Source: Thermoplasmata archaeon
Lineage (GTDB): Archaea > Thermoplasmatota > Thermoplasmata > UBA184
Direction of reading: 5' to 3'
Length of the DNA: 9,318 bases
Assembly: GCA_021827545.1 (NCBI GenBank)
Contig: JAKAVH010000016.1
Coordinates: 1-9,318 of the forward strand
Shown here: positions 1-6,756 of the stretch, in pieces
Layout of the letters: each line of letters starts with the position of its first letter
Numbering within the stretch: the stretch's first letter is position 1
Notes under the pieces: model-generated
Database searches by the model: none
The model's input: only the letters and a program-made list of their open reading frames with translations
What the model was told of the DNA's origin: nothing
Position numbers and translations under genes: made by a program

Positions 1-255
1 GGCCGACGTGAGCGCGGGGAGCAGCGTCGATTTGCCCACCGACGGATACCCGACGAGTCCGACCGTGGCATGCCCGCTCTTTCGAACGGCGTAGCCGAGC
101 CCGCCGCCGCGACCTTGCGCCCGCCGTTCGCGCTCGAGCCGGAGCGCCGCGACCTTGGCGCGAAGACGACCGATGTGCCGCTGGGTCGCCTTGTTGTACG
201 GGGTTTTCCGGATCTCTTCCTCGATCTCCGCGATCTGCTCCTCGAGCGACGACAT
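1..255 (-). CDS. DRG-family GTPase, N-terminal part (3' end outside window)
   Basis: Seen: an ATG at 255-253 opens a frame that stays open to base 1, giving 85 residues. Residues 1-47 form a charged, probably coiled helix with EIRKTPYNKATQRHIGRL, the typical start of developmentally regulated GTP-binding (DRG/Rbg) proteins. Residues 53-77 lead into the P-loop (G1) GYPSVGKST at 69-77, which binds the nucleotide phosphates. After the P-loop it reads LLPALT, where the family usually has LLNxLT. Known: DRG proteins are cytoplasmic GTPases, conserved in archaea and eukaryotes and linked to translation. The remaining G motifs and the TGS domain would lie beyond the window, so intactness cannot be judged. 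A TATA-like box at 293-300 would serve it. Family assignment is firm; the exact role is not known from the sequence. Confidence 0.93.
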   Translation of the reverse strand, partial: MSSLEEQIAEIEEEIRKTPYNKATQRHIGRLRAKVAALRLERERRAQGRGGGLGYAVRKSGHATVGLVGYPSVGKSTLLPALTSA

Positions 256-292
256 CGGAGCGCAGCGTTCCGGTCGGAGGGACGGGCCCCGC

Positions 293-300
293 TACTTATG
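293..300 (-). promoter_or_regulatory. TATA-like box for the DRG GTPase gene
   Basis: On the minus strand this reads CATAAGTA in otherwise GC-rich DNA, 38 bases before the ATG at 255. A start point 25 bases downstream would leave a leader of about 12 bases. Inferred from position and composition only. Confidence 0.45.
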
Positions 301-311
301 GGTGTCTATCG

Positions 312-343
312 GACGTCCCGGGTTCTTCCGAGGACGGGACGTC
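312..343. repeat. 9-bp inverted repeat in the divergent DRG/PAC2 region
   Basis: Left arm GACGTCCCG (312-320) and right arm CGGGACGTC (335-343) are perfect reverse complements, separated by 14 bases. The dyad lies just upstream of the TATA-like box of the minus-strand GTPase gene and about 110 bases before the TATA-like box of the plus-strand PAC2 gene. It could be an operator or a transcript hairpin. Together with two flanking bases the left arm contains CGTCCCGGG, also present in the dyad before Gins51. Such GC-rich arms arise easily by chance at this base composition. The rest of the 256-487 region shows no tRNA and no credible small gene. Confidence 0.35.
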
Positions 344-448
344 GCCGCGGGCGATGGCGGCCGATGCCGGTTCCGTGGCCGCCGCGAACCGTCCGTTGCC
401 TCGCCGGGTCTCGGCCCCGTCAGAAGCCTACCGGACCGTAACCGAACC

Positions 449-458
449 GTTATCTATC
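449..458 (+). promoter_or_regulatory. TATA-like box for the PAC2 / methyltransferase pair
   Basis: GTTATCTATC is the only AT-rich patch before the GTG start at 488. Its centre is about 35 bases upstream, so a start point near 478-480 would give a leader of roughly ten bases. It supports 488 as the start, because the longer frame from 155 would place this box inside the coding region. Confidence 0.5.
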
Positions 459-487
459 GTGCGCCCGTCTTTGGACTCGAGGCTCCC

Positions 488-1270
488 GTGGAAGACGTCT
501 GGATCCGCCCGCTCGAGAAGGTGTCGCTCCGCGACCCGATCTTGGTCGAAGGATTGCCGGGTGTCGGGAACGTCGGCAAGCTGGCGGTTGACTACCTGAA
601 GGACCAGCTCCGGGCAAAGATGTTCGCGACGATCTATTCCAAGTTCTTTCCGCCGCAGGTCTACGTCGGCGAGGACGGGGTCATTCGGCTCGTCTCGAAC
701 GACCTCTACTATCACCGCGCCACCGGTTCGTCGGGCCGGGACCTGGTGCTGCTCGCCGGCGACTATCAGGGAATCAGCCCGGAAGGCCAGTACGAGCTCA
801 CCCATCGGGTCCTCGAGTACTGCGCGAACCTCGGGGTCCGAGAGGTGTACACGCTGGCGGGGTTCGCCCAGGGTCGGGTCGTCGAGCAAGCGCGTGTCCT
901 CGGGGCGGCGACCAGCGCGGCCCGGGTGGAAGCCGTGAAGAAGTTCGGGGTCGTCTTTTCGCGGACCGATCCGGGCGGCGGCTTGGTCGGGGCGAGCGGG
1001 CTCTTTCTCGGGCTCGGCCGAACGTTCGGGATGGAAGGCGTCTGCCTCATGGGAGAGACGAGCGGCTACTTCGTCGACCCCCGCAGCGCCGAGGCGGTCT
1101 TGCAGGTGCTCACTCGAATCCTCGGCCTGACCATCGATTTCACCGAGATTCAAGCGAAGGCGAAGGAGATCGATCGCATCGCCCAGCGCATCCACGATAC
1201 CGAGCAACGCGCCGCGGAGGCCGCGAGCTCCTCGAGCGGGGCCCGCGAGGACCTCGGGTATATCGGGTAG
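488..1270 (+). CDS. PAC2-family proteasome assembly chaperone (COG2047-like)
   Basis: This 260-residue protein matches the archaeal PAC2 family, whose studied members help assemble the 20S proteasome in the cytoplasm. Seen in order: GLPGVGNVGKLAVDYL (22-37), the family's N-terminal signature; GDYQGISPEGQYE (91-103); a GxASGL segment (168-172) followed by LGLG; and CLMGETSGYFVDP (186-198). A helical, charged, probably coiled tail follows (about 218-245), then a serine-rich linker and the end DLGYIG. The tyrosine sits third from the end, one place off a strict HbYX proteasome-docking motif. GTG at 488 is chosen because homology begins there and a TATA-like box lies about 35 bases before it; the 111 codons upstream in the same frame look non-coding. 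The methyltransferase gene starts 17 bases after the stop, so co-transcription is likely. Its precise partner in this organism is inferred. Confidence 0.9.
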   Translation: MEDVWIRPLEKVSLRDPILVEGLPGVGNVGKLAVDYLKDQLRAKMFATIYSKFFPPQVYVGEDGVIRLVSNDLYYHRATGSSGRDLVLLAGDYQGISPEGQYELTHRVLEYCANLGVREVYTLAGFAQGRVVEQARVLGAATSAARVEAVKKFGVVFSRTDPGGGLVGASGLFLGLGRTFGMEGVCLMGETSGYFVDPRSAEAVLQVLTRILGLTIDFTEIQAKAKEIDRIAQRIHDTEQRAAEAASSSSGAREDLGYIG

Positions 1271-1287
1271 GCGCGCTCGAATCGATC

Positions 1288-2424
1288 GTGCCCGAGGCGA
1301 GCGACGCCGAGACACGAGACGCCAGAGCGAACGCCGCGGTCGAGCAGGCCTTGCGGCACGCCGCCGGCGATGCCGGCGTTCTCTCATTCGACCGGTTCAT
1401 GGAGATCGCGCTCTATGAACCGGGGGTCGGCTACTACGAGCGCCGGCCCGGCCCGTTGGGAGCGGACGGCGATTTCTACACGGCCGCCCACACGAGCCCG
1501 CTCTTCGGACGGACGATCGCCCGCCGGCTCTCGGCCGAGTGGCAAGCGCTCGGCTCGCCGACGACGTTCGCCATTGCCGAGCTCGGAAGCGGGGACGGCC
1601 GGCTCGCTCAAACGCTGATCGAGGAGGCGGGCCGACTCGGCGATTTCGGAACGGCGGTGCGCTACGTTCTCGTCGAGCGCTCCCGGTCGCTCGCCGAGCG
1701 GGCGCTCGAGCGCTTGCGCCCGCTCACCTCCCACCTCCGGTGGGTTCCTCGCCTCTCGGAACTCGGGCCGTTCTCGGGGGCCGTGGTCGCGAACGAATTC
1801 TTTGACGCCCTCCCGTGCCGGCGGTTCGAGTCGGACGGGACCGATTGGCGGGAGATCGGCGTCCGATGGAGCTCCGTGGGGTGGACGTTCGCCCCACTCG
1901 CCGCCGGCCGGACGCTCGGGGGCCCGCCCCTTCCGCGGCCCGGTCCCGCGGGGACCGTGATCGAGTGGCCCACCACTGCCTTTGGTGTCGTGCGCGCCAT
2001 CGCCGACCACCTCACGAGGGGGGTGGCACTGGTCTTCGATTACGGGGCGAGCGAAGATGAGATCGGGCAACGCTATCCGCGCGGCACGCTCGTCGCCGTC
2101 CGAAACCACCGGGCCATCCCGAACATCCTCGATCAGCCGGGTGCCCAGGACCTTTCCGCTTGGGTCAACTTCACGCGACTGAACGAGTACGCCGAGGCGG
2201 CCGGGCTTTCGGTCGTCAGCGACGACCGGCAGAGCGAAGCGCTCGGGGCCTGGGGCGGGGCGGAGGTGCTCGGCGAGATCGTGCGGGACGCGGACGCGGT
2301 CGAGGCGGTGCGGGCTCGATTGGCCGCGAAGAACCTGCTCTTCGGCTTCTCGAACTTTCGGGCGGTCGTCTGGCGAGCCGGGCCGGCCCGGGCTAGGTCG
2401 TCGTCGGGGCCCGCGCCGGGGTGA
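1288..2424 (+). CDS. SAM-dependent methyltransferase, MidA/NDUFAF7 family (COG1565)
   Basis: A 378-residue class I methyltransferase of the family whose mitochondrial member NDUFAF7 methylates an arginine of a complex I subunit. Seen: family N-terminus FDRFMEIALYEPGVGYY (34-50) with GDFYTAAHTSPLFG (61-74); SAM-binding motif I AELGSGDGRL (97-106); acidic motif II VLVERS (127-132); NEFFDALP (169-176), the family signature after the central strand; VFDYG (249-253); GTL (266-268); and DLSAWVNFT (288-296), equivalent to the usual DIT-HVDF. All core motifs are present and the length is normal, so it should be active. The start is a GTG 17 bases after the PAC2 stop, without a clear Shine-Dalgarno. 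The substrate in archaea is not known, and a complex I-like target is only suggested by the family. Its last 32 bases overlap the end of the convergent Gins51 gene. Confidence 0.9.
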   Translation: MPEASDAETRDARANAAVEQALRHAAGDAGVLSFDRFMEIALYEPGVGYYERRPGPLGADGDFYTAAHTSPLFGRTIARRLSAEWQALGSPTTFAIAELGSGDGRLAQTLIEEAGRLGDFGTAVRYVLVERSRSLAERALERLRPLTSHLRWVPRLSELGPFSGAVVANEFFDALPCRRFESDGTDWREIGVRWSSVGWTFAPLAAGRTLGGPPLPRPGPAGTVIEWPTTAFGVVRAIADHLTRGVALVFDYGASEDEIGQRYPRGTLVAVRNHRAIPNILDQPGAQDLSAWVNFTRLNEYAEAAGLSVVSDDRQSEALGAWGGAEVLGEIVRDADAVEAVRARLAAKNLLFGFSNFRAVVWRAGPARARSSSGPAPG

Positions 2425-3067
2425 TCCGCTCCGCCACGCCCGCCCTCGTGAGCAGCTGCGCCTGCTCGGGGGTGACGGTGAGCAGGTCCTCGGTCTCCAG
2501 GTCGAGCCGCTCGGAACCGATCTCGATCGCCTTTCCGCCCCGAACAATCCGGACCCACTCGACCCGCGGCGCGGCCACCGGAGCGGGTCCGGGATCCCCG
2601 GCCGCTGGGCGCTCGCTCGGCGGAGCGTTCGATCCGGCCGCGGGTTCGGACGGCACCGCCGGCGCGCCGGACGGCTCCGCCCGGGATCGGTCGAGGTACG
2701 GCGCCGTCCGACGGCGGTGCTCGCGAAGAGTGGCCAGGACCCGGTCGAACAGAGCCCGGTCTTCGGAGAGGCTGTTCGGCAGGTCGGCCGACGCCCCGAT
2801 GCTCGCGCTCAAGGCGAGCTGCACGACCTTGCGGGCCCGGGCCTCGACAATGTCCCGGGCCGCCTGAACGGCCCGTTCAAACGTGCGCCGGGCGAGCTCC
2901 CCGCGGGCGCTCGAGGGGTCGGACCGCAGCTCGGTCTCGTACGCGCGCCGGGTCTCCTCCAAGTAGGCGGCCGTCGCGGCGTAGAAATTGTGGGCGATCT
3001 TGCTGAGCCCGTGGCTCGAGTTTTCGTTGCGCCGCCACTCGAGCAGCTGAGCGTAGAAGTCCGGCAC
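2393..3067 (-). CDS. gins51: DNA replication complex GINS protein, Gins51 (Sld5/Psf1-type)
   Basis: A 224-residue GINS subunit. GINS joins MCM and a GAN/Cdc45-type protein to form the active replicative helicase. Seen: a helical A domain first (about 1-125, with LLEWRRNENSS and LSKIAHNFYAATAAYLEE near the start and DLPNSLSEDRALF at 95-107). An Ala/Pro-rich linker (about 126-168) follows, then a small beta-rich B domain (about 169-216, including WVRIVRGGKAI and LLTVTPEQAQLLTRAGVAERI). The A-then-B order is that of Gins51; Gins23 has the reverse. Known: some archaea, including Thermoplasma, use a Gins51 homotetramer; no Gins23 is in this window. The GTG start fits the family N-terminus and lies about 35 bases after a TATA-like box. 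The last 32 bases overlap the convergent methyltransferase gene. The first 191 bases lie under the open frame of the regulator upstream. Confidence 0.88.
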   Translation of the reverse strand: MPDFYAQLLEWRRNENSSHGLSKIAHNFYAATAAYLEETRRAYETELRSDPSSARGELARRTFERAVQAARDIVEARARKVVQLALSASIGASADLPNSLSEDRALFDRVLATLREHRRRTAPYLDRSRAEPSGAPAVPSEPAAGSNAPPSERPAAGDPGPAPVAAPRVEWVRIVRGGKAIEIGSERLDLETEDLLTVTPEQAQLLTRAGVAERITPARAPTTT

Positions 3068-3815
3068 GATCGGCCCTCCCGGGACGGATGTCGTCCCGGG
3101 TATAGGGAGTTTCGGACCCGGCCGGACGGTGGGAGATCCGGGCGCTCCGGCCGATGCGACGTTTCGGTCGACGGACGAGGGACGGGACGGCGCTCGGGGA
3201 GGCCCGCCGAACCGCCACGGCCTTCACGTACAGATAGAGCGGGCGGCCGGGAGCAATCGCGAGGCGTCGCACCGATTCCGGCGTAAGGGCAACCCGGACC
3301 CGCCGGTTCCCCCACCGGGCCACGAGGCGGGCGAGTCGCCTTCCCCCGCGCACCGAAAGCGCCCGGACGCGGAGTCGATTGCGCGCGCTCGACTCCATCG
3401 GCCGCCGGGCCACCAGAATCGATTCGGGATCGACCTCCACCGTGACGCGATCGGACTCCCGGGCCCGAAACGCGACCTCGAGAACCGTGCCATCGTCGAA
3501 CCGAACGCGAGGAGTCGGGGCGAGCTCGTACGTGCCGACCCACCGATTCACCGGGCGTCCGAGGGCCCGGCCGTGATCCCCGGCGTCGAGCAGTCGCCGG
3601 CCCGCGGCGGTGAGCACGCTCGCTCCACCGGACGACCCCCCCCGCACGGTCCGGACGACCCGGAGACCGTAGAGCCGTTCGATCCGCTTTAGACGGTAGA
3701 GGGCGCGAGTCCGCGATACCCCCAAACGAGCGGCGACCCGGGCCAGGTTCGGAACGCGAGCGAGGCCCGACAGGATCCGGCGGTCCGTCGGGGTCAGCGA
3801 TCGCTCGGCCGCCAC
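2877..3815 (-). CDS. ModE-like transcription regulator with HTH and TOBE domain; anomalous C-terminal tail
   Basis: Seen: residues 8-60 form a LysR/ModE-type winged helix-turn-helix (VAARLGVSRTRALYRLKRIE, then a GGSSGGASVLTAAGRRLL wing typical of ModE). Residues 92-140 look like a degenerate first oxyanion-binding half. Residues 141-203 are a good TOBE domain (ESSARNRLRVRAL ... LTPESVRRLAIAPGRPLYLYVKAVAV). Known: ModE proteins bind molybdate or tungstate through such domains and then control transporter genes. The GTG start lies 4 bases after the ATPase stop, so it is the last gene of the transporter operon and a likely autoregulator. Odd: recognisable homology ends near residue 203 (about 3207), yet no stop follows until 2877. 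The extra ~109 Arg/Pro-rich residues run through the Gins51 promoter and into Gins51 in another frame. The true end, or a frameshift, is unresolved. Confidence 0.78.
   Translation of the reverse strand: MAAERSLTPTDRRILSGLARVPNLARVAARLGVSRTRALYRLKRIERLYGLRVVRTVRGGSSGGASVLTAAGRRLLDAGDHGRALGRPVNRWVGTYELAPTPRVRFDDGTVLEVAFRARESDRVTVEVDPESILVARRPMESSARNRLRVRALSVRGGRRLARLVARWGNRRVRVALTPESVRRLAIAPGRPLYLYVKAVAVRRASPSAVPSLVRRPKRRIGRSARISHRPAGSETPYTRDDIRPGRADRAGLLRSAARVAAQRKLEPRAQQDRPQFLRRDGRLLGGDPARVRDRAAVRPLERPRGARPAHV
3078..3100. repeat. 9-bp inverted repeat before Gins51
   Basis: CCCGGGACG (3078-3086) and CGTCCCGGG (3092-3100) are perfect reverse complements around a five-base loop. On the minus strand the dyad directly follows the TATA-like box and ends 10 bases before the GTG of Gins51, so it would cover the transcription start. 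It may be an operator or a 5'-end hairpin. It is also inside the open regulator frame. Confidence 0.5.
3100..3105 (-). promoter_or_regulatory. TATA-like box for Gins51
   Basis: Minus-strand CTATAC, about 35 bases before the GTG at 3067 and the only such patch nearby. It suggests that Gins51 has its own promoter besides any read-through from the transporter operon. Confidence 0.45.
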
Positions 3816-3819
3816 GGGT

Positions 3820-4833
3820 TTACGCCTCCAACCCCCGCACGCGGTCGAGACGAATATCGAACCGCACGGACGCGCCGATTGGCGGCGCGTCGGAACCGGC
3901 CACCGGTCCGACCGTGAACGAGAGTCGACCGTCCCGGATCTCGATGTCCCACTGGTCGCCTTGGGGGCGGATCGCGGCGACCGTGGCGTGCGGTGAGCCG
4001 GCGGTCAGCGACCAGTCGATCGCATGGCTCGGCACGAGCACCCCCCCGTCTCCCGCCCGCTCCAAGAGGACCGGCCCCCACCGGGAATCTCGGGCGGCTT
4101 CCAGCTCCTCCCGGCCGAAGACGTTTCGGTGCCCGACGAAACGGGCCGTGAACCGATCTCGAGCCCGGTCGATCCACGAACCCGGTGGGGCCGATCCCCG
4201 GCAGAGTCCGCGATCCAAGATCACCCACTCGCGGGCGAGCGAGGCGGCGGTCCGTGGGTCGTGGGTGACGAGCAGCAACGGGAGGCGTTCCTGTTCCAGC
4301 ACCTCGCGGAGCACAGCGGAGAGCGCGGCGACGCTCTCTACGTCGAGCGCGCCGAGCGGCTCGTCCCACAGCAGCAACTTGGGACCGGCGGCGAGCGCCC
4401 GGGCCATCGCGACCCGCTGGCGTTCGCCCGAACTTAGACGATACGGTCGCCGGTCGGCGACGGCGGCCAGCCCGAACCGCTCGAGCCACGGTTCGGTGCG
4501 GACTCGCCAATCGTCGTCGCCGCGGATCCAGAGCGGGTAGCCAACGTTCTGCCGCACGGACCGCCGTTCAAACAGACCGAGACCGGGCGGGACCCATCCG
4601 AACTGGCGACGCTCGGGAGGGGTCGATTCGATCCGGTGCCCGTCGAACGAGATCGTGCCCCGCCGGATCGGCAGGAATCCCGCCACCGCCCTCAAGAGCG
4701 TCGTTTTCCCGGCCCCGGACGGACCGATCAGGGCGGTCGCGGTCCCCGGCTCGACGGCCACCGAAACCGGACCGAGCCGGAACCCGTCGCGGACCACTTC
4801 GAGCTCGTCCACCCGCAAGCCGCCGCCGGTCAT
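3820..4833 (-). CDS. wtpC: ABC transporter ATPase for molybdate/tungstate (ModC/WtpC type)
   Basis: A 337-residue cytoplasmic ATPase that would drive the permease encoded just upstream. Seen: Walker A GPSGAGKTT (37-45), signature LSSGE (133-137), Walker B LLLWDEP (153-159), D-loop GALD (161-164), switch His191 in LLLVTHD, and a C-terminal TOBE-like region (about 262-335). The key oddity is the Q-loop: the segment FGWVPPGLGLFERRSV (78-93) has proline 83 where the family has glutamine. That residue normally links the catalytic site to the permease. The Pro codon is CCG, one change from CAG. The ATG at 4833 overlaps the permease stop by four bases (ATGA). The same frame is open upstream to 5139, but that part is shadow of the permease. 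Substrate is inferred from the neighbouring binding protein and ModE-like gene. Confidence 0.9.
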   Translation of the reverse strand: MTGGGLRVDELEVVRDGFRLGPVSVAVEPGTATALIGPSGAGKTTLLRAVAGFLPIRRGTISFDGHRIESTPPERRQFGWVPPGLGLFERRSVRQNVGYPLWIRGDDDWRVRTEPWLERFGLAAVADRRPYRLSSGERQRVAMARALAAGPKLLLWDEPLGALDVESVAALSAVLREVLEQERLPLLLVTHDPRTAASLAREWVILDRGLCRGSAPPGSWIDRARDRFTARFVGHRNVFGREELEAARDSRWGPVLLERAGDGGVLVPSHAIDWSLTAGSPHATVAAIRPQGDQWDIEIRDGRLSFTVGPVAGSDAPPIGASVRFDIRLDRVRGLEA

Positions 4834-5690
4834 CCTCCGCCTCCGAGGGGGCCGAACCGCGGGGCGGCTCCGGCGAGCGCCCGGACGGCGAGGAAGATCG
4901 CCAGCGCGACGAGCACCAGCAAGGCGGATGCGGCCGTGGCGCCCGCCAACCCTCCCGTTCCGTAGAGGTTGTAGATGTAGACCGACGCGGGGCTCGTGAC
5001 CGGCCCACCCCAGCCGGGACCGGGATAGACGGCGGCGGCCAAGATGAGGAACCCCCCAACCTCGCTCACCCCCCGGGCCCACATCAGTAGCCCACCGGTG
5101 AGGACCCCGGAGGCGGCGTGCGGCAGCGAGACGCTCCAAAACGCTTCGGCCGGCGTTGCCCCGAGCGATCGAGCGGCCTCGACCGCCCCTCGGTCGAGCG
5201 ACCGGAACGCGTTCTGGCTCGCTAGGACGACGTACGATGTGCCGACATACAACATCACCAGCACCACGCCGGCCGGGTGGTCGAAGACCGGCAGCCCGAC
5301 CGCGGAGGCCGCCTCGCCGAGCGGGGTGCCCGGTAGAAAGACGAGGAGCAGCCCGAGGCCGACGACGAGATGGGGAATCATCACCGGCAGGAGCACGATC
5401 GATTCGATCAGGCTCCGGCCCCGGAACTCGAACCGGGCGAGAAAATAGCCGAGCGGCACTCCGAGGAGAAGCCCGATGGCGACCGCGATCGCGGAGGCGA
5501 GGAGCGTGAACTCGATCGACACGACGAACCCTTGGTTCGCGAGAGCGGCGAAGATCCCCGCCGATCCCGCCGTCCAGAAGAGCGCCGCGATCGGGAGCAC
5601 GAACAACAGGAGGAGCGACGCCGAGAGGACTCCTCCCAGCCCGTAACCAAGGCGCACGGTCCGACCGCTCGCGATAGCCGGGTCGCGCAC
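4830..5690 (-). CDS. wtpB: ABC transporter permease for molybdate/tungstate (ModB/WtpB type)
   Basis: A 286-residue membrane protein forming the channel of the importer, probably as a homodimer. Six hydrophobic segments are visible, near residues 16-39, 57-84, 94-119, 139-160, 190-222 and 247-272. The cytoplasmic EAA loop, which docks on the ATPase, is at about 170-191 (VEAARSLGATPAEAFWSVSLPHA). The following ARGVSEVGGFLILA (205-218) matches the ARGISEFG-type segment of archaeal tungstate permeases. The GTG start lies one base after the binding-protein stop, and the stop overlaps the ATPase start by four bases, so the three genes are tightly coupled. Sulfate/thiosulfate CysT-type permeases are relatives; the context favours molybdate or tungstate. 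Confidence 0.9.
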   Translation of the reverse strand: MRDPAIASGRTVRLGYGLGGVLSASLLLLFVLPIAALFWTAGSAGIFAALANQGFVVSIEFTLLASAIAVAIGLLLGVPLGYFLARFEFRGRSLIESIVLLPVMIPHLVVGLGLLLVFLPGTPLGEAASAVGLPVFDHPAGVVLVMLYVGTSYVVLASQNAFRSLDRGAVEAARSLGATPAEAFWSVSLPHAASGVLTGGLLMWARGVSEVGGFLILAAAVYPGPGWGGPVTSPASVYIYNLYGTGGLAGATAASALLVLVALAIFLAVRALAGAAPRFGPLGGGG

Positions 5691-5691
5691 G

Positions 5692-6756
5692 TCAGATCAA
5701 CGCCGCGAGGTAGGAAGGGAGGGAAGGGACCCCGTTCGGGGCGATCCCACTGAGCGCCCCCGGTAGATCGCTCGGATGGTCGGCCCAGATCGGATTCAAG
5801 AGGAGGAACCCGGCGCGCTCCCAGGCGCTCGCCGAGGAGTTGGCAAGCAGAAACCCCACGAAGGCCACGCCGAGGGGAAAGTCCGGCGCGTTGGCCGGCA
5901 CGGTGACCGCAAACAGGACCGGGGCGCCCCGCTCGATCACCGCCGCCGAGCCGTTCAGGACCTCAGTCGATACCGCGCCGTACGCCTGCACGTCGGCCGA
6001 CGTCACGCCCCCCAGGTTGACGGCTACGGGCAAGCTCACGTTCGCCAGGTGCTCCAAGAACGCGTACGATCGGTAGACGAAGTACGCCTGCACCTCGTCC
6101 GTCCGGAGCACAACGGCCGCCTGGGTCTCGGGGACGATCTTGGTCGAGGAGGTCGGGACCGCGAACCCGCCGATCCCGCCCGAGTAGAAGTGACGGAAGA
6201 ATTGGCCGTTCGCGTGCAGTGCGTCATCCTCGAGCTCCAGCACGAAGATCGCGTTCGCCCCGAGCGGGTCCGAGCTTGCGTTCGGCGCCCCCAGAGTCAC
6301 CCCGGGTTGCTCGAGCCGTGTCGGCCAATTCGTGCTGTTGAGCCCCTGCAAGGGACTCCCCGACTGATTGTTGTACGCAAGAACGAGCGGGTCGGAGGCG
6401 AAGACGAGCTCGAAGCCGGCGGCTCCGTTCGATTCCAGCCACTGCGGAATCACCCGGAAATCCGCCGCGAGAAATGCGTCGTAGGGCGATCCGGGAGTAC
6501 GGACGGCGATCGCGCCGTCCACGCTCCCTTCGTAGAGCTGGGCGGCCAGTGGGGCGGCAACCCCCGGCGTCTCGTTCGCGAACTGTGCCGCGAGCGACGG
6601 AAGGAACGGGGCGAGCGTGCCGGCTGCGGCGAACGCGAGCGGGCCGGACGAAGCCGCAGGCGACCCGCCCCGGATCCACCATCCGGCGGCGAATCCGCCG
6701 GCGATGGCCAGCGCGGCGAGGCCGATGACGGCCAGCGTGCGAGCGAACGGGCGCAT
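5692..6756 (-). CDS. wtpA: Molybdate/tungstate ABC transporter substrate-binding protein (WtpA-like)
   Basis: A 354-residue extracellular binding protein that would deliver the oxyanion to the permease. Seen: a basic start and hydrophobic segment (MRPFARTLAVIGLAALAIAG, 1-20, running on to about 27) as signal peptide or anchor. AAGTLAPF (44-51) is the family's first ligand loop, EGSVDGAI (76-83) follows, AADFRVIPQWL (98-108) matches WtpA's ASADYxLIP, and NASSDPLGANA (159-169) matches its NPxxDPxGY. No cysteine occurs anywhere, so this is not a lipoprotein. Seven NxS/T sequons suggest N-glycosylation outside the cell. ATG 6756 is preferred over the in-frame ATG at 6777: it puts a TATA-like box 27 bases upstream (leaderless transcript) and leaves a cleaner signal peptide. 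First gene of the transporter operon. Other small oxyanions remain possible. Confidence 0.85.
   Translation of the reverse strand: MRPFARTLAVIGLAALAIAGGFAAGWWIRGGSPAASSGPLAFAAAGTLAPFLPSLAAQFANETPGVAAPLAAQLYEGSVDGAIAVRTPGSPYDAFLAADFRVIPQWLESNGAAGFELVFASDPLVLAYNNQSGSPLQGLNSTNWPTRLEQPGVTLGAPNASSDPLGANAIFVLELEDDALHANGQFFRHFYSGGIGGFAVPTSSTKIVPETQAAVVLRTDEVQAYFVYRSYAFLEHLANVSLPVAVNLGGVTSADVQAYGAVSTEVLNGSAAVIERGAPVLFAVTVPANAPDFPLGVAFVGFLLANSSASAWERAGFLLLNPIWADHPSDLPGALSGIAPNGVPSLPSYLAALI

Noticed and set aside
155..487. N-terminal extension of the PAC2 frame by 111 codons
   Set aside because: It overlaps the GTPase gene start, contains both promoter candidates and has no PAC2 homology. GTG 488 is the sensible start.
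428..1387. Minus-strand open frame of 319 codons opposite the PAC2 gene
   Set aside because: It is Arg-rich with no motif, and it lies opposite a gene with clear PAC2 signatures. Long antisense frames are expected at this GC content.
1384..2547. Minus-strand open frame of 387 codons opposite the methyltransferase
   Set aside because: It has no recognisable domain and a composition typical of a GC-rich shadow frame. The plus strand holds all the methyltransferase motifs.
4834..5139. N-terminal extension of the ATPase frame by 102 codons
   Set aside because: It is a shadow of the permease C-terminus. ABC ATPase homology starts at the ATG at 4833.
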